In this document: one piece after another, positions 1-8,485 of the stretch | How the letters are laid out: each line of letters starts with the position of its first letter | Numbering within the stretch: position 1 is the first letter of the stretch | Assembly (NCBI RefSeq): GCF_005862305.2 | Contig: NZ_CP054024.1 | Coordinates: 248,001 to 312,000 of the forward strand | Source: Rhizobium indicum | GTDB taxonomy: Bacteria; Pseudomonadota; Alphaproteobacteria; Rhizobiales; Rhizobiaceae | Length of the DNA stretch: 64,000 nucleotides | Direction of reading: 5' to 3' | Position numbers and translations under genes: made by a program | Notes under the pieces: model-generated | The model's input: only the letters and a program-made list of their open reading frames with translations | Database searches by the model: none | Told to the model about the DNA's origin: nothing

Positions 1-584
1 ACCTCGCCAATCAGTTGGACCGGGCTTTCGTCAAAGCAGACAACCGGCCTTTGCGGGTCTGGGGTTTCAGCATACAGATCCAGGACGCCTTCCATTCGGG
101 CGACATAGTCCCCATCGACCTTGGGAATGCACCACATGTCTTTGCGCCATGGCTTGAGATGGTTTTCACAAAGCCGCCGGCGTACGGTCTCGCAGGAGAC
201 CTGCGCGTGTTCGGTTAGCTTGATCATCTCGTCAGCCAGAAGCTCAAGCGTCCAGCGTGCCCGTCCCGGTGGCGGATTGGAACAGGCCGTCGCCACCAGA
301 AGCGCTTCCTCCTTGGCCGATAGTTTGCGGGCAACGCCGGGCCGAGGCTCCTCACTCAACGCACCTTCGAGATTGGCCTCTACCAGCCGTCGCTTGGTGC
401 GATAGATGGTCGATCCGCTGACATTCAAGGTCGCAGCGATCACCGCGTCACTCACACCCTCATTCGCCGCCAACAGGATCTGCGCACGCTTGAGCCTGCG
501 GGCCGCGTGACGGCCACCGCTCAAAAGAGCGTTCAGTTGCTCACGTTCAAACTGGCTGAGTTCCACATGATATCGTATATTCAT
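1..584 (-). CDS. IS630-family transposase, cut by the left window edge
   Basis: Reading the minus strand from the ATG at 584 gives an open frame to base 1. It has an N-terminal helix-turn-helix region (..AAATLNVSGSTIYRTKRRL..) and then the start of the DDE catalytic core, with the first Asp in the block VVCFDESPVQ near residue 187. This order and these motifs fit IS630-family transposases, which cut and paste at TA dinucleotides. The remaining catalytic residues lie outside the window. The start lies inside an inverted-repeat arm that also contains the start of the divergent gene at 624. Confidence 0.85.
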   Translation of the reverse strand, partial: MNIRYHVELSQFEREQLNALLSGGRHAARRLKRAQILLAANEGVSDAVIAATLNVSGSTIYRTKRRLVEANLEGALSEEPRPGVARKLSAKEEALLVATACSNPPPGRARWTLELLADEMIKLTEHAQVSCETVRRRLCENHLKPWRKDMWCIPKVDGDYVARMEGVLDLYAETPDPQRPVVCFDESPVQLIGE

Positions 585-629
585 TTGAGCCTCCTTGTGC
601 GATGAAACACAGGTTAAACTCAAATGAAT
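579..629. repeat. 11-bp inverted repeat holding two divergent start codons
   Basis: ATTCATTTGAG at 579-589 and CTCAAATGAAT at 619-629 are perfect inverted copies separated by 29 bp. The ATG of the minus-strand transposase (584) and the ATG of the plus-strand HTH gene (624) both lie inside the arms. The arrangement suggests an operator or shared translation-start block. Which of these it is cannot be told from sequence. Confidence 0.7.
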
Positions 630-896
630 CAAACGCTTGGCAAGGATCCTCCTCCCGCAGCGCCACAGTTCACGCAGCTGCAGGGCCAATACCTGGCCTT
701 CATTTATGCCTATGGCAGGATCTTCAAACGCTCCCCGGCAGAAGTCGATATGCGTCGGCACTTCCAAGTGACAGCGCCCTCTGTACACCAGATGGTGCTG
801 ACGCTGGAAAAAGCCGGCCTCATTCAACGCCAGCCTGGACAAGCGCGAAGCATTCAATTGCTCGTAGAGCCTGAGGCACTGCCAATCCTCCGGTAA
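624..896 (+). CDS. LexA-like winged-helix DNA-binding protein next to IS630
   Basis: A 90-residue protein. Residues about 18-80 (QYLAFIYAYGRIFKRSPAEV, then a helix around APSVHQMVLTLEKAGLI) match the LexA N-terminal DNA-binding fold: a helix, a recognition helix beginning TAPSVHQM, and a wing. There is no LexA-type protease domain, so SOS cleavage is not expected. It is divergent from the IS630 transposase and starts inside a shared inverted repeat, so an accessory or autoregulatory role for the IS is plausible. That is inference from position only. Confidence 0.6.
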   Translation: MNQTLGKDPPPAAPQFTQLQGQYLAFIYAYGRIFKRSPAEVDMRRHFQVTAPSVHQMVLTLEKAGLIQRQPGQARSIQLLVEPEALPILR

Positions 897-941
897 CTCA
901 ACCAGTCAGAATCTCTGTGGAGCGGAACTAGGAGTAGTCCT

Positions 942-1348
942 ATGACAAAGCATCAGATTGAAGTGATCACGTCTGTCGAGCGCCGACGGCGCTGGTCTCA
1001 GGAAGATAAAGAGCGGCTCGTTGCAGCCTGTCTCGAGCCAGGTGCGGTGCTTTCCGAGATTGCGCGATCGGCCGGTATCCATGTCAGTCAGCTCTTCCGT
1101 TGGCGCAGGGAGCTTTGCCAAATCGAGGAGCCGAGGACGGAAACAACGAGCACGTTTGTGCCGGTGGTCGTGTCCGAGGCCGCGCTTCCAGCCTAGCCTA
1201 TTCCCTCGGGGCCACCCACCCCATCGCAGGCCGGAAGCGCAGCGATGTGACGATTGAACTCGGTCGGGACCGTCGTATCCGCGTAGACAGCGACATCGAC
1301 ACGGACGCGCTGGGCCGCATTCTCGATGTCGTGCTGGGGCGGAGATGA
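942..1348 (+). pseudogene. IS66 tnpA (OrfA), frameshifted
   Basis: The first 84 codons (to a stop at 1194-1196) hold the IS66 OrfA helix-turn-helix: RRRWSQEDKERLVAACLEPG, then EIARSAGIHVSQLFRWRREL. The conserved C-terminal part (SDVTIELGRDRRIRVDSDID, ending VVLGRR) continues in another frame up to 1348. A single indel around 1190-1200 therefore broke the gene. Its intact form would be a DNA-binding accessory protein of the transposase. Confidence 0.8.
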
Positions 1349-1692
1349 TCCCGGTTCCGAGTGGTGTGAAGGTCTGGCTGGCGACCGGTCACACGGACAT
1401 GCGCAAAGGCTTCCAAGGTCTGTCGCTGATGGTGCAGGAGACGCTGAAGCGCGATCCGATGTGCGGACATCTGTTCGTGTTCCGGGGGCGCGGTGGAGGT
1501 CTGATCAAGGTGATCTGGCATGACGGACAAGGAGCCTGTCTGTTCACGAAGAAGCTGGAGCGCGGCCGCTTCATCTGACCGTCAGCCGCTGACGGCACGG
1601 TGGTGATCACACCGGCCCAGCTCGGTTATCTCCTCGAAGGCATAGACTGGCGGATGCCGCAAAAGACCTGGCGGCCAACATCGGCAGGATGA
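1345..1692 (+). pseudogene. IS66 tnpB (OrfB), nonsense mutation
   Basis: The sequence begins MIPVPSGVKVWLATGHTDMR and carries the IS66 OrfB core (GLIKVIWHDGQGACLFTKKL). A TGA at 1576-1578 stands where the family has Trp after RFI. Reading through it, the frame continues PSAADGTVVITPAQLGYLLE to a natural stop at 1690-1692, so a single TGG-to-TGA change is the simplest explanation. It overlaps the end of tnpA by 4 bases, as is usual for IS66. Confidence 0.8.
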
Positions 1693-1737
1693 GCAAAAGA
1701 ACTGGAATGGCGGACTCGAATATGATTCCATCCTGCC

Positions 1738-1830
1738 ATGAGCGACGCGACTGATGAGCTTCCGGACGACCTTGCCAGTGCGCTTGCACTGCTGGCCGAG
1801 CGACTTTTCAGTGCGATCACAAAAGCATGA
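1738..1830 (+). pseudogene. IS66 tnpC, first 30 codons only
   Basis: ATG at 1738 starts MSDATDELPDDLASALALLA, the acidic start typical of IS66 TnpC transposases. The frame then diverges and stops at 1828-1830. The DDE core is missing. This marks the right break of the relic before the virB region. Confidence 0.65.
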
Positions 1831-2146
1831 CTTCCGAGGCGTTAATCTTGAGCCAGATGGAAGCTGGGATGATTCCACGAGCGGCTCCTCGCCTCAGATG
1901 CCGGGCAATTCCGGCGCGCTAGTCTCGTTTTGTTGTCTCCTGTTCCCGGCATCTAGCCGAAGTCAGGAAATTGCACCTATCCTGGCTGTCCAGATTTCCC
2001 GAGCCCGCTCTGAGCATGCGACTTTCCTTCATATGAAATCAAAATGCAGAATTGGGACATCGTTTTGTAACAGGCTATGGCCAATAAGCGCGAGTGGCAA
2101 TTAACTCCGACTCTTTCGGCAACCTACGACCCTGAGGCGATACGAA
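1831..2146. other. Non-coding region upstream of virB1
   Basis: About 316 bp between the IS66 relic and virB1 with no supported gene. The virB promoter should be here. No good match to the vir box TNCAATTGAAAY was found; the closest stretches (near 2019-2030 and 2096-2107) agree at only about 7-8 of 12 positions. The IS66 break may have replaced part of the original promoter. Confidence 0.5.
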
Positions 2147-2821
2147 ATGTTCCCTGCAGCTTGGCCCTTGGCGGTGGCCGTTTTGACCTCGACGTGCCTT
2201 TCTAGCGAGGCCGCCCCACTATCCTTCCGTGAATTTGATAGCCTTGCTCGCGATTGCGCACCATCGGTTGATCCGACGACCTTAGCGGCAATTGCCAAGG
2301 TCGAAAGTGGCTTTGATCCACTTGCGGCACATGACAATACTACGGGTGAGAGCCTTCACTGGGATGATCAAACGCAAGCACGCTATGGTGTCAAAGACCG
2401 CCTCGACGCGCAGCATTCCATCGACATAGGGCTTATGCAGATCAACAGTAAAAACTTTCCCGTCCTCAATCTCACGATTGAAAACGCCCTGCAGCCCTGC
2501 AAGTCACTTGCCGCTGCGGCGTACTTGCTTGAAAGCCGCTATGCGGGCGGCGACACTGCCGCGGCACGGCAACTTGCGCTCAGAAAGGCCATCTCCGCCT
2601 ACAACACGGGCGATCTGCAGCGCGGGTTCGCAAACGGTTATGTTCGGAAGGTTGAGGCCGCCGCTCGAGAGATCGTGCCACAGCTGATCGAACTACCGCA
2701 ACAGGCTGATGAAAAGCAGATATCGGAAGACATATGGGACATCTGGGGCTCGTACGAGCAAGAGCGTTCGGAAGACGATTCATCGCGTCTCCAAACACAT
2801 CAAAAGGTCGCACGACCTTGA
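2147..2821 (+). CDS. virB1: VirB1 lytic transglycosylase
   Basis: VirB1 opens the peptidoglycan in the periplasm so that the VirB channel can assemble. The 224-residue protein has a signal peptide (MFPAAWPLAVAVL..) ending near residue 22. A SLT/lysozyme-like domain follows: AIAKVESGFDPLA with the catalytic Glu, then DIGLMQINSKNF, then AISAYNTGDLQRGFANGYVR. Similarity to Ti VirB1 is clear through the whole domain; the C-terminal tail is shorter than the roughly 245 residues of Ti VirB1. First gene of an eleven-gene operon. GAGGCGA precedes the ATG at a suitable distance. Confidence 0.93.
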   Translation: MFPAAWPLAVAVLTSTCLSSEAAPLSFREFDSLARDCAPSVDPTTLAAIAKVESGFDPLAAHDNTTGESLHWDDQTQARYGVKDRLDAQHSIDIGLMQINSKNFPVLNLTIENALQPCKSLAAAAYLLESRYAGGDTAAARQLALRKAISAYNTGDLQRGFANGYVRKVEAAAREIVPQLIELPQQADEKQISEDIWDIWGSYEQERSEDDSSRLQTHQKVARP

Positions 2822-2829
2822 ATTGAAAC
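2818..2829 (+). promoter_or_regulatory. Vir-box-like site across the virB1 stop codon
   Basis: TTGAATTGAAAC agrees with the VirG-binding consensus TNCAATTGAAAY at 11 of 12 positions (G for C at position 3). It covers the virB1 stop codon and lies 63 bp before virB2. It could bring VirG to an internal promoter for virB2 onwards. A chance match is possible because only one site is present. Confidence 0.4.
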
Positions 2830-2834
2830 AACAA

Positions 2835-2876
2835 CAATGACCAATGACCAATGACCAATGACCAATGGCCAATCGA
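2835..2876 (+). repeat. Tandem heptamer CAATGAC array between virB1 and virB2
   Basis: CAATGAC occurs four times perfectly in a row (2835-2862), then as CAATGGC and CAATCGA. Each unit contains an ATG, so several potential starts sit just upstream of the real virB2 start at 2892. Seven-base units shift the frame each time. The array is prone to slippage. Confidence 0.9.
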
Positions 2877-2891
2877 ATGGAGATAACAATA

Positions 2892-3254
2892 ATGGCGTTA
2901 CCTAATACAAATCGTGTTCGTTTTAGCTCCTTTTCTCTGCTGAGCGCAACGTTGCGTGCTGCAGTTCCCTATGCGCCAGCTGCCGGCGGAGCGGCGGCCT
3001 GGAGTATTGTCTGCTCCGCGCCTGCGATGGCGCAAGTCACGGGCGGGACAGATCCCGCGACGATGGTAAATAATATCTGCACGTTCATCCTTGGTCCGTT
3101 CGGACAGTCACTGGCTGTCCTGGGCATCGTCGCCATCGGCATATCGTGGATGTTTGGTCGTGCTTCACTCGGTCTCGTTGCCGGTGTCATCGGTGGCATC
3201 GTCATCATGTTCGGGGCCAGCTTCCTTGGCAAAACACTCATTGGGGCCGGCTGA
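2892..3254 (+). CDS. virB2: VirB2 major T-pilin subunit
   Basis: Prepilin of 120 residues. The start at 2892 is chosen for its GGAGA ribosome site and the usual length of about 121 residues. A long signal peptide ends at PAMA, with cleavage predicted before Gln48. The mature part (QVTGGTDPATMVNNICTFIL and on) has two hydrophobic helices and ends in Gly120, about 73 residues. In Ti plasmids the mature 74-residue pilin is cyclised between its Gln and Gly ends, and both residues are conserved here. It forms the extracellular pilus and is stored in the inner membrane. Confidence 0.94.
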   Translation: MALPNTNRVRFSSFSLLSATLRAAVPYAPAAGGAAAWSIVCSAPAMAQVTGGTDPATMVNNICTFILGPFGQSLAVLGIVAIGISWMFGRASLGLVAGVIGGIVIMFGASFLGKTLIGAG

Positions 3255-3580
3255 TGAGCGACCGACTGGAAGAGAGTATTCTCTACGTGGCGGCGACACG
3301 CCCTGCATTGTTCCTAGGCGTGCCGCTCAACTTGGCCGGATTGCTCATGATGTTAGCGGGCCTGATCATCGTCATCGTTCAGAATCCTCTTTACGAAATT
3401 ATCCTCGTGCCACTGTGGCTCGGATCAAAAGTTGTTGTTGAGCGCGACTATAACGCCGCGAGCGTGGCGCTACTCTATTTGCAGACCGCAGGCAGAAGCG
3501 TCGATGGGTCGATCTGGGGCGGGGCAAGCGTCAGTCCCAACCCGATCAAAGTGCCGAGGCGAGGAAGAGGAATGGCTTAA
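3254..3580 (+). CDS. virB3: VirB3 inner-membrane T4SS protein
   Basis: A 108-residue protein starting at the ATG that overlaps the virB2 stop (TGATG), a sign of translational coupling. One or two hydrophobic segments (NLAGLLMMLAGLIIVIVQNP) follow an N-terminal cytoplasmic stretch, as in VirB3, which works with the VirB4 ATPase and pilus assembly. Its stop overlaps the virB4 ATG at 3580. The length matches the family. Confidence 0.92.
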   Translation: MSDRLEESILYVAATRPALFLGVPLNLAGLLMMLAGLIIVIVQNPLYEIILVPLWLGSKVVVERDYNAASVALLYLQTAGRSVDGSIWGGASVSPNPIKVPRRGRGMA

Positions 3581-5949
3581 TGTTCGGCACAAGTGGCAGG
3601 ACCGAGAGGTCTGGTGAGATATATCTGCCATATGTTGGCCACCTCAGCGACAAGGCTGTCCTTCTCGAAGACGGCGCAATCATGGCCATGGCACATGTGA
3701 GAGGCTTGCCCTTCGAACTGGAAGACGTTGCAATCCGAAATGCACGCTGCCGAGCGTTTAATACGCTCTTACGCAACATTGCCGATGATAACGTATCGAT
3801 ATGCGCCCATCTCGTGCGACATAATGATGTGCCGTCACCCCCGGCGCGGCAGTTCCGAAGCACGTTTTCTGGTAGTCTGAGTGAAGCTTATGAGCAGCGT
3901 GTGCTGCTCGGAAATCTTTTCCGGAACGATCACTTCCTTACCTTGATCGTGTACCCTCGCAGTACCGTCGGCAAATTCAGAGGCCGTTTTTTCAAGCGCT
4001 ACGAAGGCAAGGAGGTCGATCTGGCAAGCCAGGCGCGGAACCTGGAAGATCTCTGGCACATCACTGCTGGCGCCCTCGACGCTTACGGTCTCCGCCGACT
4101 TGGGATTCGCGAGAAAGATGGCGTGATTTTTTCAGAAATCGCGGAGGCACTCCGGCTGATAATGACCTGCCGTTTGACTCCAGTTCCGATGGTTAGCGGC
4201 TCACTGGGCGCTTCGATTTATACTGATCGTGTGATCTGCGGCAAACGCGCAGTGGAGATTCGTGCCCCCGGAGCTAGCTACGTCGGCTCCATGTTTTCAT
4301 TTCGAGAATATCCAGCGAAAACCACTACAGGTATGCTCCATCCGCTACTGTCCACGAATTTCCCGCTTGTTTTAAGCCAGAGTTTCTCCTTCCTCACGCG
4401 TGCACAGGCTCATGCCAAACTTAGCCTTAAGTCCAGTCAGATGACGAGCTCTGGTGACAAGGCCGTCAGCCAGATCACAGAACTCGCCGAAGCAGAGGAC
4501 GCACTGGCAAGCAACGAATTCGTAATGGGCTCGCACCATTTAAGCCTCTGCGTCTATGCCGATGATCTCAATAGCCTTGCCGACCGCGCAGCAAGCGCCC
4601 GCACTCGGTTGGCGGAATCGGGCGCCGTCATTGTCCAGGAAGGTATTGGTATGGAGGCGGCTTACTGGGCGCAACTTCCGGGGAATACCAAGTGGCGCAC
4701 GCGACCCGGGGCAATTACCTCCCGCAATTTCGCCGGCCTGGTCTCATTTGAGAATTTCCCCAGCGGCACGAATTCTGGCCATTGGGGCAATGCAGTTGCA
4801 CGCTTCCGCACCAACGGCGGCACCCCTTTCGATTACGTCCCTCATGAGAATGATGTTGGCATGACGGCGATATTCGGACCCGTCGGAAAAGGCAAAACAA
4901 CGCTAATGACCTTTATCCTTGCGATGCTCGAGCAGAGCATGGTTGAACGTAATGGTGCGATAGTTTTCTTTGACAAAGACCGCGGTGGTGAACTGCTGGT
5001 ACGTGCCACCGGAGGGACATATCTGGCACTACGCAGAGGCGCTCCCAGCGGTTTGGCGCCTCTGCGGGGCCTCGAAAATACGTCGGCCTCGCGCGATTTT
5101 CTGCGCGAGTGGATGGTCGCACTCATCGAGAACGACGGACGTGGAGCAATTTCGTCGGAAGAGGTTCGCCGCTTGGACCGGGGCATCACCCGACAACTTT
5201 CGTTTGAGCCAGCTATGCGCTCAATCGCAGGTCTACGCGAATTCCTGTTGCACGGCCCCTCAGAGGGCGCAGGTGCACGGTTGGAGCGGTGGTGCCGAGG
5301 AAGCGCGCTCGGTTGGGCCTTTGATGGCGAGATAGATGAAGTAAAGCTCGACGCTTCCATTACAGGCTTCGACATGACGCAGCTGTTGGAGTACGAGGAG
5401 GTCTGCGCGCCGGCAGCTGCCTATCTACTGCATCGCGTGGGCTCTGTCGTGGACGGACGTCGCTTTGTCATGAGCTGCGACGAGTTCCGGTTTTATTTAT
5501 TAAACCCCCAATTCGCTGCCGTCATCGACAAGTTCTTGCTGACCGTTCGCAAGAATAACGGCTTGTTGATACTCGCAACACAGCAACCCGAGCACGTTCT
5601 GGAATCGCCCGTCGGAGCCAGTCTTGTTGCACAATGCATGACAAAAATCTTCTATCCATCACCGACGGCGGACCGATCGGCCTATATCGACGGCTTGAAG
5701 TGTACCGAAGGAGAATTTCAGGCTATCCGCGAGCACATGGCAATCGGCAGCCGCAAATTTTTGCTTAAGCGCGAGAGCGGGAGCGTTGTCTGCGAATTCG
5801 ACCTGGCTGAGATGCGCGAATATGTCGCCGTACTGTCCGGGCGGGCCAATACGGTGCGCTTTGCCGATCAACTCCGCGATAAATACGGAGAGGCCCCCGG
5901 TGCGTGGATCGACAAATTCATGGCACGTTATCACGAAGTGCAGGATTGA
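3580..5949 (+). CDS. virB4: VirB4 secretion ATPase
   Basis: A 789-residue inner-membrane-associated AAA+ ATPase that powers pilus biogenesis and substrate passage. Walker A is GPVGKGKTT with the invariant Lys at residue 439, the same number as in Ti VirB4. Walker B is VMSCDEF near residue 630. A later conserved ATPase block contains ILATQQPEHVLESPVGASL. No truncation is seen. Its start overlaps the virB3 stop by one base, and virB5 follows after 13 bp. Confidence 0.95.
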   Translation: MFGTSGRTERSGEIYLPYVGHLSDKAVLLEDGAIMAMAHVRGLPFELEDVAIRNARCRAFNTLLRNIADDNVSICAHLVRHNDVPSPPARQFRSTFSGSLSEAYEQRVLLGNLFRNDHFLTLIVYPRSTVGKFRGRFFKRYEGKEVDLASQARNLEDLWHITAGALDAYGLRRLGIREKDGVIFSEIAEALRLIMTCRLTPVPMVSGSLGASIYTDRVICGKRAVEIRAPGASYVGSMFSFREYPAKTTTGMLHPLLSTNFPLVLSQSFSFLTRAQAHAKLSLKSSQMTSSGDKAVSQITELAEAEDALASNEFVMGSHHLSLCVYADDLNSLADRAASARTRLAESGAVIVQEGIGMEAAYWAQLPGNTKWRTRPGAITSRNFAGLVSFENFPSGTNSGHWGNAVARFRTNGGTPFDYVPHENDVGMTAIFGPVGKGKTTLMTFILAMLEQSMVERNGAIVFFDKDRGGELLVRATGGTYLALRRGAPSGLAPLRGLENTSASRDFLREWMVALIENDGRGAISSEEVRRLDRGITRQLSFEPAMRSIAGLREFLLHGPSEGAGARLERWCRGSALGWAFDGEIDEVKLDASITGFDMTQLLEYEEVCAPAAAYLLHRVGSVVDGRRFVMSCDEFRFYLLNPQFAAVIDKFLLTVRKNNGLLILATQQPEHVLESPVGASLVAQCMTKIFYPSPTADRSAYIDGLKCTEGEFQAIREHMAIGSRKFLLKRESGSVVCEFDLAEMREYVAVLSGRANTVRFADQLRDKYGEAPGAWIDKFMARYHEVQD

Positions 5950-5962
5950 CGGAGGAACTTTG

Positions 5963-6634
5963 ATGAAATTTGCCCAACTCACAGTTACGGCGCTGACCAC
6001 CTTCCTAGTGCTGCAGGGTCCAGCTCGCGCGCAGTTTGCCGTCATTGACATGGGAGCAATAGCTCAGACCATCGTGCAAATCGAAAAAACAGCCGCGATT
6101 CTCGAGCAGACAATGAACTTGGTGACGGTGTTCTCATCGTCCTTCGGCGTCACCGGTCTGTTAGGCTCGCTCAACCAAGCGAACCGATATCCCTTGACCA
6201 ATCAGCTAAGCGAGAAAATGTTCGGTAGCAATAAGATACTAAGCGTGACGATACCAACCGGGTCCACGGCGCGCGCGATCATTCAAGATCGCGAAGTCTC
6301 GGGTACCGACGCGGAAGCGAAGCTGCTACTTCGACAAATTACCGGTGCTGCTAATGCCGCGGACATTGCAGCCGACAATCTGGAGAAGATGGGCCAGCGC
6401 CTGGCAGAAAACAGCAAGACGCTCGCTCAGCTGTCTAGTTCAAGGAACATCATGCAGGCCACCGTAACGAACGGTTTGCTTCTCAAACAGATCCACGATG
6501 CCATCATCCAGAACAGCCAGGCGACCAGTTTGCTGACGATGACCACTGCGCAGGCCAGCCTTCACGCCGCAGAAGAGGCGGCAGCGCAGCGACTAGAACG
6601 CGAGAAAACCGGGCGCATCTTTGGCCCGTGGTAA
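5963..6634 (+). CDS. virB5: VirB5 minor pilus-tip protein
   Basis: A 223-residue exported protein. The ATG at 5963 follows GGAGG and begins a signal peptide (MKFAQLTVTALTTFLVL..) cut after PARA. The mature part is mostly helical with long amphipathic stretches, as in VirB5/TraC adhesins at the pilus tip. An in-frame ATG far upstream would lie inside virB4 and is rejected. It sits between virB4 and virB6 as in Ti plasmids. Confidence 0.92.
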   Translation: MKFAQLTVTALTTFLVLQGPARAQFAVIDMGAIAQTIVQIEKTAAILEQTMNLVTVFSSSFGVTGLLGSLNQANRYPLTNQLSEKMFGSNKILSVTIPTGSTARAIIQDREVSGTDAEAKLLLRQITGAANAADIAADNLEKMGQRLAENSKTLAQLSSSRNIMQATVTNGLLLKQIHDAIIQNSQATSLLTMTTAQASLHAAEEAAAQRLEREKTGRIFGPW

Positions 6635-6700
6635 TTGGGCTCAGATAATAATTCAAACTCAGCCCACCTGCGGTGGAAAGAGCCAAATCAGGTTGGAGCG

Positions 6701-7585
6701 ATGAAGCTTGCAATTTCTACGCCGTTTACGGCTATACATACGTTCTTTGATCAGGCCTTCACAATTGCACTGAACTCCGTGCTCGGAAAGATCCAGAGCG
6801 CGCTCAATGCGCCTCTGGTGGCGTGCGTCACTCTTTGGATAATAGTTCAAGGCATTTTGGTGATGCGTGGTGAAATCGATACCCGCGGTGGAATCACGAA
6901 GATCATCACGGTATCGATCGTTATCTCCCTAATCCTAGGGCAGGCGAACTATCATGACTTCGTCGTGTCATTCTTTGAGGAAACGATCCCTAGCTTCGTT
7001 GACCACATCAGCGGCAGTAAGATTCCGCTGGTTGATATTCCCCACAAGCTTGATGTAATGTTCGCTCTAAGCCAAGTCTGCTTTCAGAAGATCGCATCCG
7101 AAATCGGACCGATGAATAGCCAAGACACTCTTGCCTTTGAAGGCGCACAGTGGATTTTCTACGGTGCACTTTGGGTAACGTTCGAGATCTATGACGCCTG
7201 TGGGATCCTAACCAAGCTACTGGTAGCGATCGGGCCGCTGATCCTTGTAGGCTATCTCTTTGATCACACCCGCGACATGGCTTCCAAATGGGTCGGACAG
7301 CTCCTCTCCTACGGGCTGCTGCTTCTCCTGTTGAACATCGTGGCTACTCTGGTCATTGCAACGGAAGTAGCAGCTCTCGCGGGAGTGCTCTTCGTGATCA
7401 ACTCTGCGGGCACGACGGCAGCCAAGATTATCGGGCTTTACGAACTCGACATGTTCTTTCTAGCTGGTGACGCCCTGATCGTCGCGCTTCCGATGATAGC
7501 CAGCAATATTGGTGGTGGCACCTGGGCGGGTACAAATAAATCTCTCAGCCTCCGTCGCCAACTAGCCCAGATCACACGCGGTTAA
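6701..7585 (+). CDS. virB6: VirB6 polytopic channel protein
   Basis: A 294-residue inner-membrane protein. The start at 6701 has a GGTTGGAG site and gives the usual Ti length of about 295; an upstream alternative at 6635 is not favoured. Several membrane segments are seen (for example PLILVGYLFDH, and a Leu-rich block LLSYGLLLLLLNIVATLVIA). VirB6 contacts the translocating substrate in the inner-membrane channel. The 66-bp gap before it is the widest in virB4-virB10 and holds no obvious signal. Confidence 0.92.
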   Translation: MKLAISTPFTAIHTFFDQAFTIALNSVLGKIQSALNAPLVACVTLWIIVQGILVMRGEIDTRGGITKIITVSIVISLILGQANYHDFVVSFFEETIPSFVDHISGSKIPLVDIPHKLDVMFALSQVCFQKIASEIGPMNSQDTLAFEGAQWIFYGALWVTFEIYDACGILTKLLVAIGPLILVGYLFDHTRDMASKWVGQLLSYGLLLLLLNIVATLVIATEVAALAGVLFVINSAGTTAAKIIGLYELDMFFLAGDALIVALPMIASNIGGGTWAGTNKSLSLRRQLAQITRG

Positions 7586-7616
7586 ATGCAATGTTCTTAA
7601 AATTGAGGTTGACGAC

Positions 7617-7775
7617 ATGAAGTATTGTTCTCTGTTTCTATTCCTCGCTTTGGCCGCTTGCAAGACGAGTGATACACTGGCGACTTGCAAGGGTGCGGCT
7701 TTCCAGCTGAATGCGGGGCGATGGCAACCCACCACATCGGATCTCGACGTCGAATGTGCGGGAGAGCCTAAATGA
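7617..7775 (+). CDS. virB7: VirB7 outer-membrane lipoprotein
   Basis: A 52-residue lipoprotein. The signal peptide ends in the lipobox LALAAC with the lipid Cys at residue 15. A second Cys is at residue 24, the same position as the Ti VirB7 Cys that forms a disulfide with VirB9. Its stop overlaps the virB8 ATG (ATGA). VirB7 anchors and stabilises VirB9 in the outer-membrane core complex. The expected partner Cys is absent from the VirB9 of this operon. Confidence 0.9.
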   Translation: MKYCSLFLFLALAACKTSDTLATCKGAAFQLNAGRWQPTTSDLDVECAGEPK

Positions 7776-8485
7776 AGGGACCTGAGTATGGTCTCCTGGT
7801 GGGGCGAGAATCACTTTCCGCGCATTATAAAGAAGTGGAAGCCTTCCAAACGTCACGCGCGAAGTCGGCGCGGCGTCTTTCCAAGGTATTGGTCGTCATT
7901 GCGGCTGCTGCTATTCTTGGAAATATTGCGCAGGCCTTCACTATCGCCGCCATGGTTCCGTTGATCAAGCTTGTGCCCGTATATCTTTGGGTGCGACCGG
8001 ATGGGACGGTTGACAGCGAGGTATCCGTGTCTCGACTTCCGGCCACGCAAGAGCAGGCAATCATCAATGCTTCGCTGTGGCAATATGTTCGCCTACGCGA
8101 GGGTTATACAGCGGACACAGCTCAATACGCCTATGACCTCGTATCGAGTTTCAGCGCATCGTCTGTTCGCCAAGAATATCAGCAATTCTTCAATTACCCC
8201 AGTCCGAGCTCGCCGCAGGTCACAATCGGCAAGCGAGGTAGGCTGGATGTCGAGCACATCTCCTCAAACGATATTGCGCCGGGAGTGCAGCAGATTCGTT
8301 ACAGACGAACGCTCATCTTGGATGGTCAGATGCCAATGGTGAGTACTTGGACTGCAACCGTCCGCTATGAAAATGTCACAAGCCTGCCTGGCCAATCGAG
8401 GCTGACAAATCCAGCAGGATTAATCGTTACCTCCTACCGGGCTTCGGAAGATACCGTGTCGAATGCGGGAGGGACCCAGCCATGA
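7772..8485 (+). CDS. virB8: VirB8 assembly factor
   Basis: A 237-residue bitopic inner-membrane protein. A cytoplasmic N terminus is followed by one transmembrane helix (VLVVIAAAAILGNIAQAFTI, about residues 37-56) and a periplasmic NTF2-like domain with the VirB8 block LREGYTADTAQYAYDLVSSF. VirB8 nucleates assembly of the T4SS. The length equals that of Ti VirB8. It overlaps virB7 and virB9 by four bases each. Confidence 0.94.
   Translation: MKGPEYGLLVGRESLSAHYKEVEAFQTSRAKSARRLSKVLVVIAAAAILGNIAQAFTIAAMVPLIKLVPVYLWVRPDGTVDSEVSVSRLPATQEQAIINASLWQYVRLREGYTADTAQYAYDLVSSFSASSVRQEYQQFFNYPSPSSPQVTIGKRGRLDVEHISSNDIAPGVQQIRYRRTLILDGQMPMVSTWTATVRYENVTSLPGQSRLTNPAGLIVTSYRASEDTVSNAGGTQP

Larger units (their letters stand above)
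905..1830 (+). mobile_element. Decayed IS66-family element (tnpA, tnpB, 5' end of tnpC)
   Basis: Three adjacent fragments follow the IS66 order. tnpA is frameshifted near 1196, tnpB has an in-frame stop at 1576-1578, and tnpC is cut to its first 30 codons. The left boundary is approximate and no right inverted repeat is visible, so the element is a truncated relic and cannot move by itself. A possible fragment of a tnpC C-terminus lies near 20.7 kb on the minus strand. Confidence 0.8.

Noticed and set aside
1950..2110. CAATT-containing stretches as vir boxes for virB1
   Set aside because: They agree with the consensus at only about 7-8 of 12 positions, no better than chance.
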